Below are positions 49,990 to 61,909 of a stretch of DNA of 64,000 nt, piece by piece (within the stretch, counting starts at the first letter, position 1; the number at the start of each line of letters is the position of its first letter). Both the position numbers and the translations under genes were made by a program. Source of the DNA: Siphonodentalium dalli (lineage: Eukaryota; Mollusca; Scaphopoda; Gadilida; Siphonodentaliidae); the NCBI GenBank assembly GCA_032622095.1, contig CP136064.1:149919819-149983818 (forward strand). Reading direction: 5' to 3'. Below the pieces are notes generated by a model that searched no databases, had not been told where the DNA came from, and was given only the letters and a program-made list of their open reading frames with translations.

Positions 49990-51640
49990 CGTGTCTACAG
50001 ACCAGTGCGGGCAGCGGTAATTGCTGCATATGAGACTGAACTATGTGTGGAGCTCGGTCTACACCGTCACACACATTCTTGTTATTTTGCATGCAAGCAA
50101 AAATTTACACCGTCATTAAAATATTCTATTTCCAACGGAAAAAGATGTTGTTTTAATTATATATTGTTGCCAATCGTCAGACACGTTGGTTTCAAACCTG
50201 TTTTTAACAATAATTGTACCGGTATCGGTAGGGCCTACTAAAGTACGTAGTTGCCATATAGGTGTTTTGCTTTTTTGGGCATTTTCTGGAAAGAAATATT
50301 ATCGAAGTAAAAAAAACGCAATGGACCCCCCCCCCCCCCTGGTGGGGGGGGGTGTCAGGAAACTTTTTCCGGACACTAGGCGCTTTTTTTATTTGTTCCG
50401 CCCTATGGGTACCCACCACCCCATACTTGTTTTTTTTCGGATTCTGGGATAGGGATCCACCCCCTCCAAACTGCTTCACATGACTATTTTAATCAGTTTT
50501 CTTGATCTTATCCGATGAATGTTCCGTATCATGATAATAGAAGCATGCCTACTTTTCATGTACCAACAAGACTGTAAAGTTTCAAAACAATTCTCCAATA
50601 AATGTGGGCTGTAGTCTGTAGGGTATGCTGATGGATTGACATTTGAAATCCCTTGGTGCCATCCCTCAATATTAACTGATGGTGAACTCAAACCACCTAC
50701 CAAGAGTCAAGTGCATACCTATTACATAGGCCTAATAGAAGCATTCTTAAAACATTTTCTCCCGTTATTTTGAAGAAAAGTTACTCTAGGAAAAAAATTA
50801 CAGGGCTAGGAAAAAATGTGTAGGCCGGGCTGCTGGAAAACCCACTCACCCCGCCTAGTGTTCGAACAAATTTCCAGACCCCCTCCGATGGACCCCATAA
50901 TTGTTTCCGTTTCCCAGAATGATACATATATGGCCACAGACTGCAAGATGAATACCGGTATACTCTTGGGCTCCAAATAAACGTTTATTATTTTCTTGGG
51001 AAATCCCCCCCCCCTGCACAGTGCTTATTTGGGTCTGCATGTTTATTAATTTTGAGGCTATGAAAATTGAAATCAGCACAAACTCTTGAAACATTTCTAT
51101 ATGACTCTGATATCAAAATGATGAGTTTATAACTTTATATATGCATGTACATATTCAAATATATGACAGACATGTGAACATTTAAATATTGAATAAAACA
51201 CCACATGACACATACTATGTTGATTCTTATACTTGACCTACATGAACTATAAAAATAATTTGTTTAATAACAGTTGATGTTTTGCTTAGAGTTCCCCCTG
51301 CACTTTTATTTGGAGCCCCCGAGAGTAGGCCTATATGCTGACTGTATAGACAGATGATATTATTCCTCCATTATTGGAGATGAAGTATATACAAACAATA
51401 TTCAATGGTAGGTATTGGTGATACAGAAAATATGTAGTATTGGTTAAAAAATATTCAAAAGTGACATCATATAATATAATTATGTAGGTTATATCATAAT
51501 AATAAGCAGTGCATATTCCTGAGAAATCACGTAAATGGGAAACGTGATTTAGTGACTTGAGGAGAGCCTGAATATGTGTATGTAGAAGTTAACTATTCGC
51601 TCCAGAAACGTATCGACTGGAGATGAAAGTTTTCTAGAGA
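49990..51640. other. Non-coding stretch with C/G homopolymers
   Basis: No recognisable gene. It contains a 14-C run followed by TGGT and a run of G (50326-50352), able to form a G/C hairpin, and a second C run near 51005. The 51000-51640 part is AT-rich. It may be the 3' untranslated tail of the minus-strand LINE remnant that ends at 51645. Confidence 0.45.
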
Positions 51641-51644
51641 ATAC

Positions 51645-52763
51645 TCAACTCGCACATAAATCGCAGATAAATCGTATGCAGGATCTGAAGAATTGTTCTT
51701 CGTTGCAAACTAGATTAACCGCCGTGCTTATGCATCCGCCAAAGCAGTACGCAAGAAACGTTTCATCACTCAATGTTTCCAAAATATTGAACATATCAAT
51801 TCCATAGCAATCAATAACAAAGTACCAGAATGAATTGCGTCTTTCCTGGGCGAAGATGGAACAACAGTCTCTGTACATGTGCAACACTAGATTGGAGTAT
51901 GTTTCGTGGCAGTGGGAACACGTTGTTTGGTTATCGTATGATGTTTTGTTCAATATTTGTGCTAAACGCAGGCACATTGCGAGATAAGGCTTTTCATTGC
52001 ATGCGACATAGGATCCAAGGTCGCCACAATGACATTGGATCCGGTTTGACTTTGAGGAAGAATATGAGGTTATTATCCAACTGTGCATAATAGTATGTTT
52101 CCCTAGCGTAATGGGCGGTTATTTGTACTTTTGTCATATTTTTCCATTCTGATAAGTTTGGAAAGGACCCAGTTCTTGCATAGTTGGGAAGAATGTTATA
52201 CATGCCATATTTTGTGAGAATTCTAGATATTTCTTCCAGAAAACCTGTCGCTGCATGGACGCTGGGAGATTATAGATTAGGAGGCTATGCAGGCTGAATA
52301 GAAATATTTCCAAAGCTTTTCTATGGTTGCTCGGTAAGTGTATTAGTGAGCCCAGAAAGAGCAATTTCCTCCGCTCGACTTCGTACTCAATGGGTAGCAT
52401 CCCGAGCAAGGAGAGCGAGAGGATCGTGCTGCTTCTTGTGGCCATTTGCTGCATATTTTTGATACACATTCTGTATGCCTTTTCAAGGTTCACACATTGA
52501 GTCTGTGACAGGTTCCACCACATTTCGGCGCCATTTCGGGCTTTTTGAATGACAACGTGTTTAAAAATCTTTAGGTTGGTCATGGGACTAAATTCCTTGG
52601 AAATTGGTGAGCGGCAAGCTGCAAAATAGCACTTGCGGATAAGCTCTGATGATTTTGAGCTTTTCAGATAGGTCATATACAAATTATCTGTAAAAGTAAT
52701 TCTATATTGATCTTTTTTTGAATCATAATTATGGCACGATTTTCGAAATAAATAGTTTGTCAA
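51645..52763 (-). pseudogene. Decayed LINE (non-LTR retrotransposon) ORF2 C-terminal region
   Basis: One minus-strand frame runs from about 52763 to 51645, broken by stops near 52134, so it reads as 209 and 147 codons of the same frame. The first part holds GAEMWWNLSQTQCVNLEKAY and, later, LLGMLPIEYEVERRKLLFLG. This resembles the region after the reverse-transcriptase core in CR1/RTE-like elements. The second part holds a zinc-knuckle-like TTCSHCHETYSNLVLHMYRDC at its middle: C-x2-C, then H and C. A further in-frame stop lies just upstream at 52767. The reverse-transcriptase core and endonuclease are absent. Family assignment rests on pattern memory and is moderate. Confidence 0.62.
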
Positions 52764-52767
52764 TAAC

Positions 52768-53006
52768 TAAATTTGTGGCATTACAAGTTTGAGGGAAATT
52801 TCATAGCAGCTGATATACTGACAAAACTCGCTATAGATACTCTATATATATATAGCCTACTTACTCGGGTGGACTAAGCTCAATTGTAAATATTTACTAC
52901 TCGATTCGGGAGGCATCTGTCGGCGTCAAACTAACGAAAACGATTTCACCGTCAAGAGTCACTACATATAATTCGGGACATGACAATCTGCGGGATGGGA
53001 TGGGAT
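52768..53006. other. Non-coding stretch ending in a dispersed repeat
   Basis: No gene. The last 28 bp, from GGGACATGACAATCTGCGG to GATGGGAT, match in reverse complement 62776-62812. This is host sequence interrupted by FB2. Confidence 0.6.
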
Positions 53007-53019
53007 CCCATATAAAAAT

Positions 53020-53700
53020 CCCCCTTGGTGCCACCATGGTAAAACACCACGGTAAACCATGGTAAAAAAAACCGAGATATTTTGGCCGCCCATCGTGGTG
53101 TCACCATGGTGGTTTACCTTGGTGGTTTACCATGGTTTTACCGTGGTGGTAATACCGTGGTGGTTTACCGAGGTGTTACCATGGTGGTAAACCACCATGG
53201 TAAACCACCTTGGTAAACCACCATGGTGACACCACGATGGGCGGCCAAAATATCTCGGTTTTTTTTACCATGGTTTACCATGGTGGTATACTTTGGTTTA
53301 CCGTGGTGTTACCATGGTGGTGTACTGTGGTTTACCGTGGTGTTACTATGGTTTACCGTGGTGTTACCATGGTGGTATACTGTGGTTTACCGTGGTGTTA
53401 CCATGATGGTTTACTGAGGTTTACTGTGGTGTTACCATGATGGTATACTGTGGTTTACCGTGGTGTTACCATGATGGTATACTGTGGTTTACCGTGGTGT
53501 TACCATGGTTCACCGCGGTGTTACCATGATGGTATACTGTGGTTTATCGTGGTGTTACCATGATGGTATACTGTGGTTACCGTGGTGTTACCATGGTGGT
53601 ATACTGTGGTGTTACCATGGTGCTATACTTTGGTTTAACGTGGTGGTTTACACTTGTTAACCATGGTAATTTAATGTGGTTAACCATGGCAGTTTACTGC
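53020..53700. repeat. FB2 left-arm minisatellite
   Basis: Units of roughly 23 to 36 bp built from GGTGTTACCATGG, TATACTGTGG and TTTACCGTGG. ACCATGGT is itself palindromic. Open frames rich in V-Y-R-G-V-T-M across the arm are repeat translations. Confidence 0.9.
53052..53279. repeat. Inner palindrome of FB2 left arm
   Basis: About 83 bp beginning GGTAAACCATGG and containing CCGAGATATTTTGGCCGCCC returns inverted at about 53197-53279. The left arm therefore folds on itself as well as on the right arm. Confidence 0.85.
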
Positions 53701-54065
53701 AATATTGTAGAGAACCAAGCATATAGGTACATGTACTTAGCGGAGAACCTGCCCAGATACCAAGCACTCGAAATTGCGAAACATGACCGACGGCAAATAT
53801 AACAAAGTGGCACGTTAGATTCCAATGTTGCTATGGTGTTTAAACATTGAATAAAGTACAAAACCACTCCATTGCATAGTGATAATGAAATAATCCGAAT
53901 TATACATGCATTACTTTTATTAGTATAGAACCTTGATCGTGATTTTGTACTTAAATCAAAGTTTAAGTTCTCAATTTCGGGATTTCCTGTTCCCTGCATG
54001 TGCAGTAAAATTGGTCTGAATGTCCAAAAATAATTTCTTAATTTGTGTGCAATAATAGTAGGTAA

Positions 54066-55345
54066 ACATAAATCAAACATCTTGAAACTGGTCCGGATGA
54101 AACACCAATCGATCTAGAATAGCCCGATAAATAAAAAAAACTACCTTGCGATAAATCGCAAACCTTTGCGAATAGCAAACAACTTTGCAATAAGTACCGG
54201 TATATGCGATTTAGTGTAAAGGTTTTCGATTGATTACAAAAGGTTTGCGATTAATCGCAATGGTTTGTGATTTATCGCAGATATATTTTCATGCATTGGC
54301 TTGGACCTTATAAATTTAAATATAATCCGACATCTTCAACAGGTCTGGGTAAACCACCAATCGATCTATAATAGCATGGTTGGGCTAAAATAGACCGATC
54401 GTTCTTTGACAGCCAGCATGCATGTGGATAAGGCGATCAAATCTTCGCGATAAATCACAAAACAACTTTGCGAAAAATTACAAACACCTTTGCGATAACT
54501 CGCAAACCTTTACGATAAATCTCCAACATCTTTACGATGACTCTCAGACTGCATAATGGGTGATTATATTTTGCGATTTATCGCAAACATTTTTGAAATT
54601 TGTGCTAAAAATTTCTTAATTTGTGTGTAAACATTATAAATCAGCCATCTTAAACAGGTCTCCGTGAACAACCTATCAATTTATAATTGAATGGTCGGGC
54701 TAAAATAGACCGATCAGTCATTCACAGCCAGATGCAAGAATGGTGAGAGGAGCAAAACTTTGCGAAAAATCACAAACACCTTCGCGATAACACGCAAACC
54801 ATTACGATAAATCTCAAACATCTTTACGATAAATCTCAGACTACATGTACGTACTGTGTGAATAAATTTTTTGATTTATCGCAAAGATGTTTGAGATTTG
54901 TCGCAAAGGTTTTTTGGCACTAATGGGCCTCTGTGAATATTATAAATCAGACATCTTAAACAGGTCTGATTGAACAACCTATCAATCTATGCCCGGTCGG
55001 ACTAAAATAGACCGATCAGTCATTCACAGCCAGATGCATGAGTGATGAGGGAGCAAACCTTTGCGATAAATCACAAACACCTTTGCGATAACACACAAAC
55101 CTTAATGATAAATCTCAAACATCTTTACGATAACTCTCAGACTACGTACTGGGTGATTATATTTTGCGATTTATCGCAAAGATGTTTTATATTTGTCGCA
55201 AAGGCTTTTCGCCGATAATGGGCTTCTGTGAACATTATAAATCAGACATCTTAAACAGGTCTGAGTGAACAACCTATCAATCTATAATTGCCCGGACATG
55301 CTAAAATAGACCGATCGGTCATTCACAGCCAGGGGAGCAAATCTT
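54066..55345 (+). repeat. Five tandem units of about 300 bp with TTTGCGAT palindromes
   Basis: Each unit starts with an AAATCAGACATCTTAAACAGG-like block (54070, about 54324, 54637, 54943, 55239). It continues through CTAAAATAGACCGATC and CACAGCCAG, then several GCGATAAATCGCAAA-type motifs. The motif is a near-palindrome: TTTGCGATAAATCGCAAA. Units are 70-90 percent alike by eye, so this is an older tandem array. It is non-coding. Confidence 0.8.
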
Positions 55346-55371
55346 TGCGATAACTCCCAAACCTTTGTATT

Positions 55372-55559
55372 AGTGTGTGATAAGCAAAATACTAAAAAAT
55401 GGGGAGATCATTAACTTTGGTTAATTAAAACTGTTGTTTGAAAAATACCGCTATAGCGCTCACTAGTCCTCGCTACAAGATGTTGAATAGATTACCAGAA
55501 TTATTATCACTCTCCCAAAAAATTTGCCACGGTGTTCAGTGTTTTGCTTATCGTACACT
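55372..55559. mobile_element. Possible 188-bp miniature inverted-repeat element
   Basis: The left end AGTGTGTGATAAGCAAAA and right end TTTTGCTTATCGTACACT pair with two mismatches, and weaker pairing continues inward. No clear target duplication was found. Confidence 0.55.
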
Positions 55560-58149
55560 TCCAATGCGCTGTATCAGTAAATGAACAAATACTAAGATAC
55601 ATGTAACACAAAGAGAGTTTAATGTATTTAATATATGATAAAGTTTGGTAAAGCCATAGTTAATAAATTATTCTCCATTCGCATCTATGCGTCAACAAGT
55701 CAATGGCATTGCCTGATCACCAGACCCATTTTAATGTAGAATTTCGCTAATATGGTTTCCAGTTATGGATGAGGTTATTTCCTAGCAAAGCGGAAATGGC
55801 CGAATTGCTCAGAATGATAACCACACATGTAGCCAGACATGTTTTGATAAGAACATGAAGCATATGGACATTGGAATGGTCTACATGTTCATGTATAGAG
55901 CTAAAGCTATAATTGACCCCCCCCCCCTGAACAACATTGGCCACCGATATTACCAGTAGTTGCGAATGTCGGTCATGTGACCAACTTTGAATGTTAATTA
56001 AACCGTAAACAAATTATTAATTGAAATATTGTTTTGTGTATAGTTAATATGGTGCATGGCACTGACGAAAAGCTGGACTGGGTGTTTACAAGGTGTCCAT
56101 GTGAAAAATTAGTGCAGAGTACAGTGGTCGCAAAATATTATTATTTAAATAAGACTGTATAAAGATTATCTGCGCCTCTGCGGTTGCCACATATCAACCA
56201 CTTGACCATGGTTGAACGGCGGTATGGTATAACCGGTGTCATTAACGCCCTACAACCTTGTTAAATGGGGATGATTAATTAGAGCGTAGCTGTAGTACGT
56301 TACTAAAAGCTTGCGATTGATTCAGTTATAACATGTGTCCCAGAATTGGATCCGTATCTCCGAGATTATCCACCATTCCATAAATATATCAGAACAAAAT
56401 CACAGCATCGCAGGCGTTTCGATCAAAAGAATAGCAGACTCCGTAACTGGGAGACATGGTTCTCAAATCACGTTTCGATGAAAATTGAAGAATATGATCA
56501 ATCGTCCTTTCCACAGGTACTTGTACGTTGTAGCCATCAAACTTGTTACTGACTCATGACTGATCTGTGACGTCATAACTCTGACTAATTTCTACAGAAT
56601 TGGATGTCTCGTAATCAAAGTCACCAGTGTTTGACTGTTGTGAATTAATTGGGCGGTTTATAATGATGTGAAATTTAAGTATCTGTCTTTTGTAATTCAC
56701 AATACTGTTGTGCATGCAACATGTAACCACACTGCACTCAATGACTTTTGAACTTGGTCTTCTCAGTTCACCGAAAATTGCTGATAAATGTTATCGCCCG
56801 TTATTTTTTCGGAGGTTATATATCATCTTGTCCCGTCCATGCACAACCATAATCCACACAGTGCTGGCAATATTCCAGGTTATTGAGAAGCCAGTTAGGT
56901 CCAATTATTAGCTAAAACAAGAAAAGTTTCCTTGAACAACAAAACGCACATGGGTCGTAAACCGGAAGCACAATTTCTGGATCCCACAATTTCGTACTAT
57001 TAACCTCGTACCATAATGCCTTATTTAAGTTGTTTTCTTTGGTGTGTTTTTTGCTTGCGTTCTCTCTCCCTCTTTATCTCCCCCTTTCTCTCTATCTCTC
57101 TAAGGGTGGCCATGATAGAGATTGGATAGTTGGGTAGTAGTGATAATTATTTATTTCGTTGATAACAAGAATAAAAACATAAGAACATTAACATGAACTT
57201 GAATGAATATGAGAAATTACGATGACTAAATGTGACGAACGGAGTGACGGAATGAATATGATGAATGAATATGACGAACGAATATGACGGCATGAATATG
57301 ACGGAATGAATATGATGAATGAATATGACTCTATTGCATGTAAGGACATACGCACCGCCAATAAACACTGTTAAAATATATTTCGGCCAGTTTGACCGAA
57401 GTTGAATTTTACAAAAAGTGAGCATATTATATCATCACTATTGAAACAGGTATTCCACGAAGCACCAGATCAGATATGGACTCCAGGAGGACAATGCGAG
57501 CCCATGTAAACCTTCCGGGAAATTAATAACGTATTTGTGTACCGTATCTTAGATTTTCAAACCAGAGCTGTTTTTCTCCGAAAAGAGTCATAATTGTGGA
57601 AATATCTAAAATACGTAATTGTGAGATGTAAATTGTACATATTGATAAATATTGCCTGCTGTGTTGGAAGCAAACAGTACTAAATTATAACATTATAAAA
57701 GATGTATTAAAGGTAAACAAAGTCTTCCAAACAACTCCATTCAGTTTGTATATTTATTCCATAATAAAACATATTCATATTAATTATTACATTATATACG
57801 TTTGTTCGTTAAAAGTTATAACTGAGATATCATTTATAATTATAATTAATAATATCTTCCTCGATCTAAACATTCTTATATTATGAGATACAGCATTACA
57901 TATACAACTATTGACAATGCAGTAGAATAGGAATGTGCTGTAGGATGTAAACCTGTTACATGTATACTATGACAAGCTACGTACATTGGTACAATATGGC
58001 AGCATATTATAAACAATGACTCACCATATACCATTGTATATATTGTAAATAATAAATTAATCGAAGTATGTAAATACCATTGTAGATGCGCATGCACGAG
58101 ACCCACAACATGGTAAATAGCATTGTGGTTGAAGGTCAAAGTGAAATGT
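55560..58149. other. FB2 interior, no gene recognised
   Basis: AT-rich and non-coding as far as I can see. It contains a pyrimidine-rich TCTCTC tract at 57061-57103 and a degenerate minisatellite at 57196-57331. Frames of 60-116 codons (for example 56346-56552 and 57876-58226) have no recognisable domain. A C run lies at about 55917-55927. Confidence 0.45.
57196..57331 (+). repeat. GAATGAATATGACG minisatellite
   Basis: About nine degenerate units combining GAATGAATATGA, CGAACGAATATGACGG and GATGAATGAATATG. Confidence 0.8.
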
Positions 58150-58589
58150 AATAGTGGTACCTTGATTGAAAACTTCACTGGTGCTGTGATACCACCGTGG
58201 TTATACTTGGTGATACCATGGTTCACCTTGGTAGAAAAACTTTACTGTGCTACCACCGTGGTGATACCTTGGTGTCACCTTGGTAGAAAAACCATACTGT
58301 GCTACCACCATGGTGATACCTTGGTCGGGTTTGGTGCCACCATGGTTTTACCTTGGTACAAAGACTTTAGTGTGCTACCACCGTGGTACCACCTTGGTGC
58401 CACCATGGTTTCACCTTGGTACAAAAACTTTACTGTGCTACCACCGTGATACCACCTTGGTACCACCGTGGTGTTTTCACCGTGATGCCACTTTACTGTG
58501 CTACCACCATGGTGAACCAAGATGTCACCATGGTGAACCAAGGTGGTACCTTGGTGAAACCATGGTTTCACCAAGGTGACACCAAGGGG
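58150..58589. repeat. FB2 right-arm minisatellite
   Basis: Units of about 55-65 bp such as CTTTACTGTGCTACCACCGTGG followed by GATACCTTGGTG. They share CCATGG, ACCTTGG and CCACC words with the left arm but in diverged composition, so the two arms have evolved separately away from the terminal 25-35 bp. Confidence 0.85.
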
Positions 58590-58603
58590 GATTTTTATAT
58601 GGG

Positions 58604-58768
58604 ATATATGGGACAAAACGATCATTTAGTGGTATCATTCCATTTTATCAGTCAATAAATCATGTAGACCTACTATATATTGCATTACTGCGGGGAGCTA
58701 CCCGAATTGAGTGACCTATACGGAGACCTACGCAAATCTAGGGACCTACTGCATAACGCGTCACCGGT
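58604..58768. other. Spacer between FB2 and FB3
   Basis: It begins with the right half of the sequence split by FB2 (ATATATGGGACAAAACG). No gene is seen. Confidence 0.55.
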
Positions 58769-59267
58769 TTACAATTACAGGATCGATTTCAGCTGGTATA
58801 TTTAATATAATGGGGCGTATAGTATATCAATATGTAGGATTAGACACGGTGAATGTATTTTGTTCCAACTGGGTCCACTACGCGGTGAAATTGTTGCAGA
58901 AATTCGCTCCAAGAAAGAGCGCTACTTTTCTCGTAAACAATAGAATGGCCGACTGAAGCCGTTCTATCGTTCCAACTAAGCCGTTCTTTGCAGCACTTCA
59001 TCCACAAAATACGAATATACACCATGTATCAGAAGACATATCAAATGTAATCTTTAAAAGGTATTTGCGCTTTTCATTTGTTATAATTCACACTTATTTT
59101 TTATTTTAGTTGTGATTAAAAGTCCAGGCCGGAAGCCGGTGTCAGGCGATTACAAGACAAGTTACAAAATAAATTAACTGGTTTGAATGCATGAATATGT
59201 CAATGGTCAGACTGCTCGAAAGAATATTCAAATCAAATAGTGCTTATAGACTTAAAAACTTATGTGT

Positions 59268-61335
59268 CCGCCAGTCATACGTGGTAGAAGTTCTCATATT
59301 ATCTGCTGGTCATACGCGGGGAGGTTCTCATATGAACATGTTATCTTCCGGTCATACGCAGGGGAGGTTCTCATATGAACATATTATACGCCAGTCATAC
59401 GCGGTGGAGGTTCATATTAGCCGCCGGTCATACACGAGGGAGGTTCTCATATTATCCTCCTGTCATACAGGGGAGAGGTTCTCATATGAACATATTATCT
59501 GCCAGTCATACGCGGTGGAGGTTCATATTATCCGCCGGTCATACACGAGGGAGGTTCTCATATTATCCTCCGGTCATACGTGGGAGAGGTTCTCATATGA
59601 ACAGAATTTTTATTATCCGTCGGTCATACAATGGGGAGGTTCATATTATCCACCAGTCATACGCGAGGGAGGTTCTCATATTATCCTCCGGTCATACGTG
59701 GGGCAGGTTCACATATCAAATGAGGATAATATGAAAACATCCACCGCGTATGACCGGCGGATAATATGTTCATATGCAAACCTCCCCCGCGTATGACCTG
59801 CGGATAATATGTTCATATGAGAACCTCCGCCACGTATGACCGGAGGATAATATGAGAACCTCCCTCACGTATGACCGGCGGATAATATAAACCTCCACCA
59901 CGTATGACCGGCGGATAATATGAACCTCCACCGCATATGACCGGCAGATAATATGTTCATATGAGAACCTCCCCCACGTATGACAGGAGGATAATATGAG
60001 AACCTCCCTCACGTATGACCGGTGGATAATATGATCATATGAGAACCTGCCCCATGTATGACCGGAGGATAATATGAGAACTTCCCTCGCGTATGACTGG
60101 CGGATAATATGAACCTCCACCGGGTATGACCGGTGGATAATATGTTCACATCAGAACCTCCACCACGTATGACCGGCGGATAATAAAATTATGTTCATAT
60201 GAGAACCTCCCCCACGTATGACCGGAGGATAATATGAGAACCTCCCTCGCGTACGACCGCCGGATGATATGAACCTCCACCGCGTATGACCGGCGGATAA
60301 TATGTTCATATGAGAACCTCTCCCACGTATGACAGGAGGATAATATGAGAACCTCCCTCGCGTATGACCGGCGGCTAATATGAACCTCCACCGCGTATGA
60401 CTGGCGTATAATATATTCATATGAGAACCTCCCCCACTTATGACCGGAGGATAATATGATAACCTCCCTCATGTATGACCGGTGGATAATATGAGAACCC
60501 CCCTCGCATATGACCGGCGGATAATATGTTCATATGAGAACCTGCCCCATGTATGACCGGAGGATAATATGAGAACTTCCCTCGCATATGACTGGCGGAT
60601 AATATGAGAACCTCCCTCACGTATGACCGGCGGATAATATAAACCTCCACCACGTATGACCGGTGGATAATATGAACCTCCACCGCGTATGACCGGCGGA
60701 TAATATAAACCTCCACCACGTATGACCGGTGGATAATATGAACCTCCACCGTGTATGACCGGCAGATAATATGTTCATATGAGAACCTCCCCCACGTATG
60801 ACCGGAGGATAATATGAGAACCTCCCTCACGTATGACCAGTGGATAATATGAGAACCTCCCTCGCATATGACCGGAGGATAATATGTTCATATGAGAACC
60901 TGCCCCATGTATGACCGGAGGATAATATAATATGAGAACTTCCCTCGCGTATGACTGGCGGATAATATGAACCTCCACCGGGTATGACCGGTGGATAATA
61001 TGTTCATATGAGAACATCCACCGCATATGACCGGCGGATAATAAAATTATGTTCATATGAGAACCTCCCCACGTATGACCGGAGGATAATATGAGAACCT
61101 CCCTCGCGTATGACCGGCGGATAATATGAACCTCCACCGCGTATGACCGGCGGATAATATGTTCATATGAGAACCTCTCCCACTAATGACAGGAGGATAA
61201 TATGAGAACCTCCCTCGCGTATGACCGGCGGCTAATATGAACCTCCACCGCGTATGACTGGCGTATAATATGTTCATATGAGAACCTCCCCCGCATATGA
61301 CCAGCAGATAATATGAGAACTTCCACCACGTATGA
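59268..61335. repeat. FB3 inner minisatellite
   Basis: Units of about 33-42 bp: GAGAACCTCC, CTCGCGTATGACCGG, CGGATAATATG, with or without TTCATATG. They run in reverse-complement orientation at 59268-59718 and forward at about 59725-61335. Long frames of 80-200 codons on both strands are repeat translations (SYAREVLILSSGHTW-type) and are not genes. Confidence 0.93.
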
Positions 61336-61436
61336 CTGGCGGACACATAAGTTTTTAAGTCTATAAGCACTATTTGATTTGAATATTCTTTCGAGCAGTC
61401 TGACCATTGACATATTCATGCATTCAAACCAGTTAA

Positions 61437-61909
61437 AGGTACTCAATCCGTAAAGAGGGTCCCCATCTCAACAGATTCCAACAACAACAATCCGATCAGA
61501 GGGTCCTATATTACTATTTCTTTGGCTTTGGGGGTAAAAAATATTTGATTCGAGTCGAGGAACCCATCAAACAAAGCTCAGAGTTATTAGATATTGATTT
61601 TTGAAATTTGTTATTAACTCGAGATGAGTACTAATAACTGCCGTAATCTGCTCTGGATGTGTATTCCAAATCTATTCAAACAGACAAGGATGGATAACTC
61701 TAAAATCAAGTGGTAATTTTAACGCAATTTTGACTGAGTTCTGCATGGGCCAGATAGTATTCCCGATAATGAAAAATAATAGATTTCTAAAATCGATATC
61801 TAACAAATCTGAGCTTTGATGGGTGACTTCCTCGACTCGAATCAAATATTTTTGACCCCCGAAGCCATTGAAATAGTAATTGAGAGGAGTTTTATCGGAT
61901 TGAGTACCT
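61437..61909 (-). mobile_element. TTAA-flanked miniature DNA transposon, copy 2 (473 bp)
   Basis: Same family as 26511-26886, in inverted order. The ends are AGGTACTCAATCCG and CGGATTGAGTACCT, with perfect TTAA on both sides (61433-61436 and 61910-61913). It sits in the right arm of FB3. The left arm has the corresponding uninterrupted sequence with a single TTAA near 59174-59177, which proves insertion and the 4-bp duplication. It carries about 100 bp of interior not seen in copy 1. Confidence 0.92.

Larger units (their letters stand above)
53007..58603. mobile_element. Foldback element FB2 with CCATGGT minisatellite arms (5.6 kb)
   Basis: Both ends read CCCATATAAAAATCCCCC then CTTGGTG inward. 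The left arm (53020-53700) and right arm (about 58150-58585) are minisatellites of GGTGTTACCATGG and GGTTTACCGTGG type units on opposite strands. Between them lie about 4.4 kb of AT-rich sequence without a recognisable transposase. The flanks together reconstruct an uninterrupted sequence that also exists at 62769-62815, which defines both ends independently. It is probably non-autonomous. The target duplication is at least AT and is ambiguous because the target is AT-repetitive. Confidence 0.8.

Noticed and set aside
51830-52090. 86-codon plus-strand frame
   Set aside because: Antisense shadow of the minus-strand LINE remnant, which has recognisable protein motifs.
53210-53802. Frames rich in VYRGVTMV
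   Set aside because: Translations of the CCATGGT minisatellite in FB2.
59191-61446. Long frames (up to 201 codons) rich in SYAREVLILSSGHTW
   Set aside because: Translations of the FB3 minisatellite on both strands. Open length reflects unit size, not coding.
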